A DNA stretch of 64,000 nt, taken from positions 238,501-302,500 of the forward strand of contig JAJOZX010000942.1 in NCBI GenBank assembly GCA_023014485.1. Reading direction: 5' to 3'. The DNA is from Bathynomus jamesi. Its lineage: Eukaryota; Arthropoda; Malacostraca; Isopoda; Cirolanidae. Shown one piece after another: positions 1 through 9,763 of this stretch; the stretch's first letter is position 1, and each line of letters begins with the position of its first letter. The notes below the pieces were generated by a model. It made no database searches, was not told the DNA's origin, and saw only the letters and a list, made by a program, of their open reading frames with translations. Position numbers and translations under genes: made by a program.

Positions 1-590
1 AATTTTGTCCAAGTTTCAGTGACAATCATAACATCAGGATTTTCAATACCTATGTATGCCTTGAATTCATTTATTTTATCTCGGATACTTCTTGCATTTA
101 CATAGAAAAATGACAAAGAACCCTTGGAATATTTTGCTTGTAATTTAGTCTGGTTCTTGTTCTGTGATGGTATATTATTTGCATCTCTTTTACTTTCTTT
201 GTTGACCTTTTTCTTTTGAGTTTTGATTATATTTTTTATTAGTTTATTGTTATCAAGAGTATTGGTATTTGTACTAATTTGGCCTATTCCTTTAGTTTTT
301 AGTCAATTATATGATACAATCTTTGATAGTAAATCAGTTCCTTTACTATTAAGGTGAATTCCATCTCTGTTATAGAACTCTCTTTTTTCGTAAAATTTAT
401 TCCACAGTTCGATATATGTAATTTCCATGCTCTGACATAGTGTCTTAAGCCTACTATTTATATATAATGCTTGTGAGTACCACTTATTATTCTCATGTAT
501 CCTGGGAATTATACCTGTGATAGATGTTTTAAGGTTAGGTCTCCATTCCTTTAACTTTGTTAAATTCACGATAAACGCAAAAAACTTCAC
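1..590 (-). pseudogene. CR1-like LINE remnant: end of ORF1 (SGNH esterase) and start of ORF2 (endonuclease)
   Basis: On the minus strand, 303-590 encodes the end of an SGNH/GDSL-type hydrolase. The frame ends in a stretch holding YIELWNKFYEKREF and then DGIHLN, which is the block V Asp-x-x-His of the esterase domain found in ORF1 of CR1-group LINEs. Downstream, 1-120 reads as the start of an AP-type endonuclease (FFYVNARSIRDKINEF, then VTETW), the usual beginning of ORF2. The window edge cuts ORF2, and no 5' part of ORF1 is visible beyond 590. The better preserved element at 55443-59220 has the same order of domains, which supports the call. Confidence 0.75.
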
Positions 591-610
591 TTTTTTACGT
601 GAAGGTCAAA

Positions 611-1185
611 ATATGAGAATAAAAACCCACTCTAATAGACAGAGTTTATTTCCACGACAGTTTCGACGCCCACTGGCATCCTCCTCGGGTGGATACAGAA
701 ACACAAATGAAACAAAACAAGAGGGAAAAACAGTTCAGGGATCGACCGTTAAGAAATTCGCACCTAGGTTGGATTCCATTCTCTCGAGACAGGAGGGGCA
801 TTTTCATTAAGTACATTCGCACAAATTTTAAAACTATCTTCCTGTTCTAAACATACAGATTCTATTATTTTTACATAATTATTACATTTATAATTAAATT
901 TATTACATTTAATATTGCATAATTATTAATTACAGAAATTATAAATTTATTATTACATTGGTTATTACATTGTTGTTTATTATACAGAAATTATAAACCG
1001 AAAAACGAATGAAAAAAGGCGATTAGGAAATAATCCAGAGACCATTGAGAAATTCGCACCTAGGTTAGATATCGTTCTCCCGAAACCAGAAGGGCATTTT
1101 ATTACAGGGTCAGCTTATAACTACATTTCCACAAATTAAAAATATCTTGTTCTATACATACAGATCCTAATGTTTGACAATTACC
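611..1185. repeat. Left arm of a ~575-bp inverted repeat around a Penelope-like element
   Basis: This stretch is repeated as its reverse complement at 2079-2653 with very few differences. The arm holds two diverged tandem copies of the same terminal sequence, recognisable by TTCGCACCTAGGTT near 758 and 1054. It is non-coding; the open frames inside (for example 607-810) occur on both arms and lack codon-like conservation. Confidence 0.85.
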
Positions 1186-1187
1186 TT

Positions 1188-1847
1188 TTCTAGATGTTTT
1201 GGTCATTAACGAAAGCGGAAAGCCCAATTTCACGGTCTATAGAAAACCTACTCATTGTAATTCGTACATTCATTATTTTTCATATGATGAAGGGGTTAAA
1301 AGCTCAATTATTTCTTCCATGTTTCTAAGAGCACTCAGGATTTGTAGCCCACATTTGCTGGATCCGGAAAATTCAAAGATTTGGAACATTTTTAAGGATT
1401 TAAAATATCCTGAGTGGTTTATCAGAAAGGCGTATTTTAAAGCCAGAAAATCTTTTTATGCCCCTCGGGAACCTTCAGTTAACCAAAAACAATATGTGAG
1501 TTTGCCTTACATTGCCGGCTTAGAAAGAGTAAAACCGTTGACGAAAGAATTTGTTTGCTTTGGCGTTCAAATATTCGTCTACCGTGAAAAGTAAATTGGT
1601 TAGGAATAACGTTGCAAAAGAGGAACAAGCCTGTGTCTACAGCATTCCCTGTAAAAGTTGTGATTTAGTATACGTGGGAGAAACTGGAAGAAATATTGAA
1701 ACCCGTATCAAAGAACACAAATATGCCTTCAGAAGTTGTAATACTAATAATGCCATTTTTTATCACGCTAGCCAAAATAATCATGCTATAGATTGGGAAT
1801 CAAGTAAGGTACTTTATAAATGTAATAATTATGTCAAAAAAAAATAA
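1188..1847 (+). pseudogene. Penelope-like element: C-terminal RT region plus GIY-YIG endonuclease
   Basis: The first frame (about 1188-1594) starts FLDVLV and continues with VYRKPTH, the pattern near the end of the Penelope reverse transcriptase region. A second frame (1551-1847) carries a GIY-YIG nuclease-like core: CVYSIPC, then LVYVGETGR, then RIKEH. The two frames overlap by about 40 bp, so one frameshift separates them. Penelope elements pair a telomerase-like RT with this endonuclease, so the pairing is diagnostic. The catalytic RT core lies upstream and is absent, so this copy is 5'-truncated and inactive. Tandem copies of the terminal sequence follow at 1840-2653. Confidence 0.8.
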
Positions 1848-2078
1848 TAGAATCTGTGTGTATAGAAAAAGTAGATAATTTTAATTTGTGCGAAGGTACT
1901 TATAAGTTAGACCCTTTAATGAGATTCTTGGTCAATAAATCCCTTACGGAGTCGTGGGAACGTGTTCGAACCTAAGTGTGAATTTCTTAAATGTCTCTGG
2001 ATTGGAATGTTTCCTTACTCGCTTTTAGTAAATGTAATAATGGAAGTAATTAATGTGGAAATAAATATATGCAGTAAT

Positions 2079-2653
2079 TATGTCAAACATTAGGATCTGT
2101 ATGTATAGAACAAGAAGATATTTTTAATTTGTGGAAATGTAGTTATAAGCTGACCCTGTAATAAAATGCCCTTCTGGTTTCGGGAGAACGATATCTAACC
2201 TAGGTGCGAATTTCTCAATGGTCTCTGGATTATTTCCTAATCGCCTTTTTTCATTCGTTTTTCGGTTTATAATTTCTGTATAATAAACAACAATGTAATA
2301 ACCAATGTAATAATAAATTTATAATTTCTGTAATTAATAATTATGCAATATTAAATGTAATAAATTTAATTATAAATGTAATAATTATGTAAAAATAATA
2401 GAATCTGTATGTTTAGAACAGGAAGATAGTTTTAAAATTTGTGCGAATGTACTTAATGAAAATGCCCCTCCTGTCTCGAGAGAATGGAATCCAACCTAGG
2501 TGCGAATTTCTTAACGGTCGATCCCTGAACTGTTTTTCCCTCTTGTTTTGTTTCATTTGTGTTTCTGTATCCACCCGAGGAGGATGCCAGTGGGCGTCGA
2601 AACTGTCGTGGAAATAAACTCTGTCTATTAGAGTGGGTTTTTATTCTCATATT
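2079..2653. repeat. Right arm of the Penelope-associated inverted repeat
   Basis: Reverse complement of 611-1185. Together with 1840-2080 it gives three successive copies of the element's terminal sequence downstream of the GIY-YIG frame. ATTCACGATAAACG occurs at 564-577 and again at 2651-2664, directly flanking the palindrome, and may be a 14-bp target duplication. Confidence 0.8.
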
Positions 2654-2820
2654 CACGATAAACGTTCAACATAACTTTGAAATTGAAATTTTATATTAAA
2701 TTTATTATAAAATGAGTAAACCAAGTGTTTTGTGAATGGTCATCTCTGTGCATTGTAATTAAAATCCTCTAACATAATGATGGAACCCTTATTCTTTTTA
2801 TGAAATTCTTTCCAATTTTC

Positions 2821-3290
2821 TAGGAGAACGTTTGAATTAAATCTCTGCTAAGATAATTCTGTGAACGGTCCTCATATATTGGTACTTCAATTTCTGTTGT
2901 TTAAACAATTATTAAAATATAAAATAATTATTTAAGAACTACTTTTATTTCGAATTTGGGAACACTATTTTATTCTTTAAATCAAAGATATTTTTTTCTT
3001 CTTTTTATGCAAAAAACTGTAGTTATTCTCAAAATAATAATAATAATATTATTATAGTTAGGATTCACTAGTTCAAAATTCGACTTTCTTAAATTTTTCC
3101 TTTAAAAGACATTCATTTATAATGAATTCTACGTAAATTAAGTGATAATTACTTTCGATAATGGTACACACAAATGGATAATTAAAAACAAATATGATTT
3201 TTAGGTTTATTTCATGTTTAAAATGCTTCTTATGTTGAATAAACTAAGTTTAGGACCTTTTCCAGTTTATGTACCGATTTTCTTTTCAGA
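2821..3290. repeat. Dispersed repeat, copy related to 15923-16560
   Basis: Non-coding AT-rich sequence that aligns in the same orientation with 15923-16560. The other copy carries an extra 228-bp piggyBac-like MITE, so this copy supplies the empty site. The stretch 2665-2720 also matches 13117-13175 as reverse complement. I recognise no gene in 2665-3348. Confidence 0.7.
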
Positions 3291-3823
3291 TAAAAAATGA
3301 GTGATAATATGAATCTCTTTAGTTAGGCTTAAGCCTACTATTTATATATACAGGGTGTACATAAAGTCAGGATCTATTTTTGTGAAGCACTTGGAAATTA
3401 TATGGAATTCAATCATAAAATGATAAAGTGGTAACATTTATTAAATAATTAAGAGTAGGATTCGACGTGACGCCCATCAGTATCCCTGCACAGCTCAAAT
3501 CGTTCCGCAGCATTTCTAAACACATTCTGGAGCATTTGCGGGGTTATGTTATCTGCAGCAGTTCGTATACGTGTACGTAAGTTTTCAAGACTCGTAATCT
3601 TCGTCTGATAGACGTGCGACTCGATAAAGCCCCATGCAAAGAAATCTAAAGGGGTTAAATCTGGTCATCTCGCAACACAAGGTCTGTTGCTTCCGCGTCC
3701 GATCCAGCGATTTGGAAAACGTCCATTTAGATAATCCTGAACAATTTTGGCATAGTGACAAGGAGCACCATCATGTTGATTCTAAGGGGATAGGATTCGT
3801 GTCATAACATGACGTTATCAGAA

Positions 3824-3834
3824 TTTATAAATAG
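3824..3834 (+). promoter_or_regulatory. Possible TATA box of the viral capsid gene
   Basis: TTTATAAATAG lies about 80 bp upstream of the first in-frame ATG of the capsid-like gene (3909). Position and sequence fit a core promoter, but no other promoter element was confirmed. Confidence 0.35.
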
Positions 3835-3908
3835 ACCCACAAATTGTTTAAACTTCATTCTCTTCATTGGAATTGCATTGGAGTGACGTGTATTATTTAC
3901 TGGTCAAG

Positions 3909-4580
3909 ATGTATCGAAGAAGGAAGTACGTTCCTCAAAGGAAACCTAAATGGCGTTCAAAGGAGAAGATATTTACAGCTTCAATGAAATTTGTTTATTT
4001 ATCTACAAATACTTTTGATGTTAATACAGATGGGTTTTATACCTTGTGTTTGGATCTTTTAACTAATGAGTCTAAATCTACCATTTTAAAATTTAATTAT
4101 TATCAAGTAACAGGTGTATCATTTCATAGTATTCCAGAACTTAATATGTCTGGATATGTGATTAATTATGAAGATTCAATAGGTCGTAAGAAGGGTGGTA
4201 GGGAAAGGTTAGAGGGACCTAATGTAGGGATATCACCATCTCCATATTTAATTGTTCCACAGTGTGTTTTGTTTGAACCTAATCTTGACTCCTCTCATAG
4301 TGCAGAGCAAGTAATGCATCATCCAAGAACAAAGTGGTTCTCACCCTTTAAAGAGTTTAGAATGTATCGTAGATTGAAACAAGTATGTGAATTAGGTGAA
4401 CAAGTCACTGCCCAATTCCCTAATACTTTAATTAAAATATCTACAAATGATTTATCTAAACCATTAGGTCGTATTTATGTTGGTAAATATACACCTGGCG
4501 GATCTCAAAAAAATGAGTATGCATTTACATATGTTAATCGTATTGTATTTTATGTTAAGCTGTATGGTATAAAACAATAA
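3909..4580 (+). CDS. Endogenous CRESS-DNA-virus capsid-like protein (223 aa)
   Basis: Uninterrupted frame of 223 codons from the first ATG; the open frame begins upstream at 3867 but without an ATG. The N-terminus is strongly basic (MYRRRKYVPQRKPKWRSK), like the DNA-binding arm of circovirus-type capsids. The remaining ~200 residues are rich in beta-prone and aromatic residues and end FYVKLYGIKQ, similar in style to capsid C-termini in this group. Its length matches circovirus-like capsids (about 220-250 aa). The strongest support is context: a canonical CRESS origin stem-loop lies 57 bp after the stop codon. The assignment comes from features and context, not from a search. Absence of stops suggests recent capture or constraint. 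It sits inside a mariner. Confidence 0.72.
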   Translation: MYRRRKYVPQRKPKWRSKEKIFTASMKFVYLSTNTFDVNTDGFYTLCLDLLTNESKSTILKFNYYQVTGVSFHSIPELNMSGYVINYEDSIGRKKGGRERLEGPNVGISPSPYLIVPQCVLFEPNLDSSHSAEQVMHHPRTKWFSPFKEFRMYRRLKQVCELGEQVTAQFPNTLIKISTNDLSKPLGRIYVGKYTPGGSQKNEYAFTYVNRIVFYVKLYGIKQ

Positions 4581-4605
4581 AGAAATAAACAACTGAAATT
4601 TTTCC

Positions 4606-4644
4606 TATCCCGAGGCAAATTCTATTTATATCCCGAGGCAAATT
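4606..4644 (+). repeat. Two iteron-like direct repeats beside the origin
   Basis: TATCCCGAGGCAAATT occurs at 4606-4621 and 4629-4644, 23 bp apart. The second copy runs into the stem of the origin hairpin. CRESS viruses carry such iterons next to the stem-loop, where the replication initiator binds. Confidence 0.75.
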
Positions 4645-4673
4645 GGGCATAGTATTACCTAGCCCAATTTGCC
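4637..4673 (+). other. CRESS virus replication origin: stem-loop with TAGTATTAC
   Basis: A perfect 12-bp stem (4637-4648 GGCAAATTGGGC with 4662-4673 GCCCAATTTGCC) closes a 13-base loop that contains TAGTATTAC at 4650-4658. This is the conserved nonanucleotide nicked by Rep in circoviruses and related viruses. Stem, loop, nonanucleotide and adjacent iterons together make chance very unlikely. Confidence 0.88.
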
Positions 4674-4870
4674 TGCCTGCTTCTGGTGGTGGGATAGAAA
4701 AATATGATGACGTCATAATGCGTGGTTGACTCATCGGACAGATTTAGAGTTGAGGAAGGAGAAGGCAATTGATATGTCTCCTGCAAAGAATTTGATTTCT
4801 ATATTTAGACCATGTAGCCATTAATTACACCATGTAGCCATTAATCTTTTGGCAGCCTCGCAGAGTTAGC

Positions 4871-4930
4871 ATGCCGGCAAAACTGTATCGAGTTACGAGT
4901 GCGAAGCAAAGTTGGACATTTAACATTTGA
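4871..4930 (+). pseudogene. Possible 5' remnant of a viral Rep gene
   Basis: A short frame opens with ATG about 200 bp after the origin, on the nonanucleotide strand, where a Rep gene would be expected in a unidirectional CRESS genome. It reaches a W-T-F triplet resembling the start of Rep motif I and stops at 4928-4930, 23 bp before the viral sequence ends at the mariner junction. The stretch is too short for a firm assignment; no endonuclease HUH or helicase motifs remain. Between origin and this frame, 4807-4845 holds a repeated ACCATGTAGCCATTAAT. Confidence 0.3.
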
Positions 4931-5059
4931 AAGCAGAGTCAAGTATCCATGCACAGTTCGTATACGTGTACGTAAGTTTTCAAGACTCGTAATCTTCGTC
5001 TGATAGACGTGCAACTCGATAAAGCCCCATGCAAAGAAATCTAAAGGGGTTAAATCTGG

Positions 5060-5887
5060 TCATCTCGCAACACAAGGTCTGTTGCTTCCGCGTCCGATCC
5101 AGCGATTTGGAAAACGTCCATTTAGATAATCCTGAACAATTTTGGCATAGTGACAAGGAGCACAATCATGTTGATAGACGACGGTACTAACAATCCTATC
5201 CCCAATCAGCTGAGGTTCAAGGAATTGCTGCAACATGTCCAGATAAATAAGCCCCGTAACTGTAGCTTCAGCAAAGAAAAAAGGACCATAAACCTTAGAT
5301 TTTGTTAAACCCATCCAGACATTAACTTTAGGTGTCTCTCTCTCCCAATTTTCGACGAAATCATTCGGTCTTTCATCTTCCCAAATTCGACAGTTATGGC
5401 GATTTACTTTTCCACACGTATGGAAAGTGGCTTTATCACTAAAGAGAATGTTGTCCATTAAGTTATCACTCCAGATTTGTTCTACAAGATCAGCACACAC
5501 AGCACTTCGTCGAGGGAAATCTTCCTCATGTAAATCATGTAAAACCTGCAAATGATAGCTTTTCTTCTGCAAATTAACTTTCAGAATTTTGTGCACAGAT
5601 GACGTCAGGAGGCCAAGTCTGTGTGATGCAGCACGAACGGACGTACGTGGCTCCTCAGTGATAATTCCGCGTACTGCATTCACGGTAAGATCTGACATAC
5701 ACGGTCGTCCTGATCTTGCTTCATCATTTACAGATCCCGTTCGTTTAAATTTGTTCACCAATTTTCGTATTGTCTTGTCTATTGGCCCCGGCTTATGAAA
5801 TCTCCTTCTAAACTTCTCTCTGATGTCATTGTATTTCTTTCCCTCGATTCGCCAAATTACTATTGCCACACGCTCTTCTGTATTCAT
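5060..5887 (-). pseudogene. Mariner transposase, N-terminal 275 aa (copy 1)
   Basis: Begins MNTEERVAIVIWRIEGK, with an N-terminal helix-turn-helix region and the RSGRPC linker typical of mariner/Tc1 transposases. The catalytic stretch has FSDKATF (the second copy has FSDEATF) and a later QHDCAPCHY. The frame ends at GRGSNRPCVAR before the third catalytic Asp because of substitutions and a stop. The remaining C-terminal codons lie in the duplicated flank and at 3460-3780. Inactive. Confidence 0.85.
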
Positions 5888-6295
5888 TCTAAGGGCTTCT
5901 GAAAAGAAAAAATAATTATTTCATAAAAATAGATCCTGACTTTATGTACACCCTGTATATAGTAGTGGGATATATATAACTAGTAGAACAGATCCTATAG
6001 GAAATTCGAACTCGAGTCGTTGCTATAAAACTAGTAACCATGAGAGAATTCATGAAATCACACTTCTCTTACTTATCCTTTGTTGATTTACTTTTTTTAT
6101 TATTATTATTGTTGATAATACCAATGGGGACTTGTTTCTTTTAAGTGAAGTAATTTTCATCCTCACTGTTCAATATAGAGTTATTTATGTCACCATGGCC
6201 CCTGGTCTATTAGCTAGAGACCTTCACATTTTCTACATTTTACCAAAGTTAATTTATCAGAAGATCCGAAACTCCACCTACTTTTGCGTTAGAAT

Positions 6296-7345
6296 TTTTT
6301 TCTGCCCCCTAGTGTTTGGGAGAGTAATTAAATTTAGCGCGAAATAAAGTCATGAACTTGATTACATTTTTAGATTTATCATAATATAGTTTGATATATA
6401 CAATAATATATTTAATCAGTTTTCACTCCATAAACTAGGTAAATAATATCTAACATAATTGGCGGGATAACACACTTAAACAGGTCCGGATTTAGAGGGG
6501 GGATTACTGGGATTGCAAGTCTTCTTGAGCTGACAGTTTATCTCACTTTGAAACTTTATTGGGATGTTGATAGACAACACGTGTAACTACACACTTCTGG
6601 ATAATAATATAAATTAATTTTACCTTAAAACATACCAAAAAACTTTTAACTTAAACGTTAGCGTCTGAAAGGAGAAGGTTTAAAAATAACTGTCCAATTG
6701 AGTCCTTTCTTTGCTTTTGAGGAAAACTTCGCTCCTCCTCCTCCTTCGTACAAGCTTGGACACCAATATTTTTATTTTGAAATAGTTTTAAAACGATTAA
6801 ACCGTCTTCACTTTTTTTAATAATAAAAACTTGGAAACATTTGAATGACAGGAAACAAAATTAAAAGTTTTCATTCTACGATACTCTTTTTCAACTCTTT
6901 CAGTGTCTGTTTTTGGCAGATGAAATTTGAAGATTATTTCATAAGATTTTTTATTTTAATTAATTTACGGTTTAAAAGAAATGAATGAATGAAATTAACT
7001 TTTTATATTTTTAAACTTTGAAGTATTCGAAGAACGATAACTCATTTTGAAGAAATGAAATGCTTTCGAAGTATTGGTTCAATCTTCATTAGAAATAATG
7101 TATATTTCTGTGTAAATTTAAAGATACAAAATTTCTCCTCAATTATAGTCTTGTATTGCTATTTAATTAGACATTTATTGAATGTCGCATATAATCCAGT
7201 CACTTCCCAACACGTGAAATATTTTCATTTAAAAGTACAATATAAATATTTTAATTTGTATTGGAAATCTGTTTTTGATTTTTAACTTTTTAAGAACGGA
7301 AGGCTTATGGTCCTGATGGGCTCCCCTCCTGTTGTTCTCAAGAGT

Positions 7346-7347
<2 letters not shown>
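6296..7347. repeat. Unclassified ~1.05-kb dispersed repeat, copy 1
   Basis: Starts at TTTTTTTCTGCCCCCTAGTG and ends at the TA microsatellite at 7348. Related copies lie at 13262-14322 and at 22015-22808 plus 38231-38494 (the last split by the Polinton). All three end next to a (TA)n tract. Low coding potential; no transposase or RT motif is visible. The stretch 5956-6295 is shared only with 21689-22014. Confidence 0.75.

Positions 7348-7404
<57 letters not shown>
7348..7404. repeat. (TA)n microsatellite
   Basis: Uninterrupted TA dinucleotides at the end of the dispersed repeat. Other simple tracts nearby: (CA)n at 7567-7592, (CA)n then (TA)n at 7856-7917. No gene is seen in 7405-8128. Confidence 0.95.
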
Positions 7405-7408
<4 letters not shown>

Positions 7409-7854
7409 AATTTTAAATCATCTCACTCCACTTGACAATTGAAATGGGCGCGTTTAATGGCTCCGAGATCATTTCGTATTTAAAGAAAACAATTCCAGTT
7501 TTCTAAATGATCTAAATTTTTGGAGTAAATTTGAAATAATTTTAGTCTCTTATTCACTTAATTCCATCACACACACACACACACACACACACTCAAAATG
7601 GACTCTATAGAAAGGGAGAAATAAATAATGAATAATTTTAAAAATTGAATTAACTCCACTTTAAGATGAAATTTATAATAAAGTTGGAACTTTTTACTGT
7701 ACGTTAATTAAACATATTTGAGAGGTTTTCTTGCATGAATATTTAACATGTGATTTTGTGGAGAAATTTGAAATGAGGAAGAAATTTTTAATCACCATCC
7801 AATTTTTCGAAAAGAAAGAGCAAATTAAACTGACGTGATCGTTCCCTTAAAGTG

Positions 7855-7924
<70 letters not shown>

Positions 7925-8128
7925 TAGTTTGAAAACGTTTGTAAAAGCTAGCGAAGAAATAAATATTAATGCGAGTCTGATTAATTTCAACATTACAAAT
8001 CAAATAAAATAAAATAAAATTTGAAGTATGAGAAAAAGGCACGTTGAATTTCTTTTATTTATTTACAAGTAATTGTTGCGAAAGAAAAGTTGTAACAAAA
8101 GTTCTCATTAAATTTGAATGATGAAAAT

Positions 8129-8856
8129 TTAGGACAAAACTTTCTGTAGACGAGAAAAGTGTTCCTCGTTTTGGACCCCCTTGACTGAATTATCAGGTTG
8201 AGAGGGTATCTCTTGCACAGGTGGACTTCTGATTGTCGTTGGATTCCAAGGCCAATACTTGAAGGTGTGTGCTTTAGTGCCTGTTACCCCGCATAATTTA
8301 GTTATACTTGGATAGGACAGGACACAAGATATCTCCATTGCTTGCCTAGAAATGAAACAAACAAACTTAATTTTGATATAAAACACTCGCAAACGAAAAA
8401 GTAAAAATTTGCGACGGTTCGCTCCCAAGATCTGCAGGGCATTCCCTAATCCCTGGCACGAGACTTGAAAGTTGAATTGTTGGCGAGACAATTTCTTCTA
8501 TTTGATAAATTGTACTTCAAACAAATGGACGATTTTTAAATGATAATAAATCTTGGCTAACAAAACGAGTGAATTTTTACCATTTGTTTTAATAACTCGA
8601 ATAATGTCAGATAAAGTAATTCCTTAATTAATTTTAAACTAATACGATAATAATTACCTTATAATAAAAACCATCGCGTCGCTGATAAAATATAAAAGTT
8701 CTTTTCAAAGTGTTTCCAATATTTACTTTTAAAGGTTAAAATTTGTAGAAAATGAATAAGTAAAAGGACGAACCTTAATAGGATGATAAATGTCCTCCTC
8801 TCCTCTTCTTTCGCAGATGACGCTGCAGTTTCTCGTTGAGAACCTAGTTCGCGTCA
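8129..8856 (-). pseudogene. Second, decayed Nanos-type zinc-finger module
   Basis: Two exon-like pieces on the minus strand. The first (about 8856-8774) reads NCSVICERRGEEDIYHPIK and ends at a phase-0 donor AAG|GTTCGT, the same exon end as in the better copy. The second (8347-8129) starts after an acceptor (TTCTAG) with ASNGDILCPVLSKY and, after a one-base frame change, continues LCGVTGTKAHTFKYW, followed by a 30-40 aa tail and a stop. Canonical Nanos spacing is damaged: the first pair is C-x3-C, the first Cys of finger 2 is missing and its last Cys is Trp. It abuts the stop of module 1, so its 5' exons are absent. Probably a partial tandem duplicate. Confidence 0.7.
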
Positions 8857-8939
8857 CTGGAGATATTCGAACCATCCACGGGAGTTGGATCGTTCCCATG
8901 AACCGTGTTTGCCGCATCGTTCACGGGGCAGTGTTTAGG

Positions 8940-9763
8940 CGTTGCCGGACGATTGTTCGAACACAATTGTTCGAAAACCATATTTCGAAAAACAGTTGCT
9001 CGAAGCAGCAACAATTCGAAATTATAATTGTTTGAACACAATTGTTTGAACACAATTGTTTGAACACAATTGTTCGAAAAACAAAAAGTATTAAAAAAAC
9101 ATTAAAAGTTAAAAATCTTTAGTCGTACGTTATTCGAAGTTAAAAATCTTTATTAATAAAACAGGATAGAAGCATATGAAAGTCAAGGTAGGTCAATTGA
9201 ATGCCCGGTTAGGTCAACTGTACGCCCTTGACGATTGGTTAGGTTAAGTCATGATATTTTCGTTAAAAATACATTAATTATTTAAAGTGCTCTAACATGT
9301 TTGTTTTACATTTTTCCAAAAAAAAAGTTATTTTTGAAATCAGTGACCAAAACTACATTAGTATACCGATTTTCATTAAAATTCGGTGCTAGCCGCCAAA
9401 CGGAAAAAATCCACTACTACATTTTGACATTTCCAGTACACTCTTGCTTTCACTTGCTTGTCTCTTACATATAAAAACCCATTCACTAAGAGCATTGGCT
9501 TTCCTTTCTCACTAGAAACAAACTCTGCCATTTTAAGGGTGGTTTAACTGCAGCACTATAAATGTTATAGTTTAAATGAAGAGAATAACCACCTTATTTA
9601 CGTCTTCGTATTTGCGTCTTGGCAACTAAGATTTTATTTAGTTGGTTGTTCATTCGAACAATTATAACTTCGAATAATTGTTGCTTCGAACAACTGTTTT
9701 TCGAACTATGGTTTTGGAACAATTGCGTTCGAAGAATTGTGTTCCAACAATCGTCCGTAATTC
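8940..9763. mobile_element. Mutator-like non-autonomous element inside the Nanos finger 2 exon
   Basis: About 100-bp inverted ends rich in TTCGAACAATTG-like units meet in the core CGGACGATTG. They are flanked by GTGTTTAGG at 8931-8939 and 9764-9772. A 9-bp target duplication with long inverted repeats is typical of Mutator-like elements. The interior (9100-9640) has no transposase frame. It includes a half copy of the TAACCTAACC-type palindromic MITE (about 9184-9275). Confidence 0.7.

Larger units (their letters stand above)
3351..5955 (-). mobile_element. Mariner (DD41D type) copy 1, interrupted by a viral insert
   Basis: The ends are inverted repeats starting CAGGGTGTACATAAAGTCAG, flanked by TA at 3349-3350 and 5956-5957, as expected for Tc1/mariner elements. 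The element corresponds to the 1206-bp copy at 20483-21688 but is about 1.4 kb longer, because 3781-4953 is foreign. Positions 3559-3780 and 4954-5175 are two copies of the same 222-bp mariner segment on either side of the insert. Confidence 0.9.

Noticed and set aside
607..810. 68-codon frame occurring on both palindrome arms
   Set aside because: Identical because the arms are inverted copies; part of the Penelope terminal repeat with no known domain.
7788..8042. 84-codon minus-strand frame crossing CA/TA tracts
   Set aside because: Half of it is microsatellite; no domain or conservation visible.
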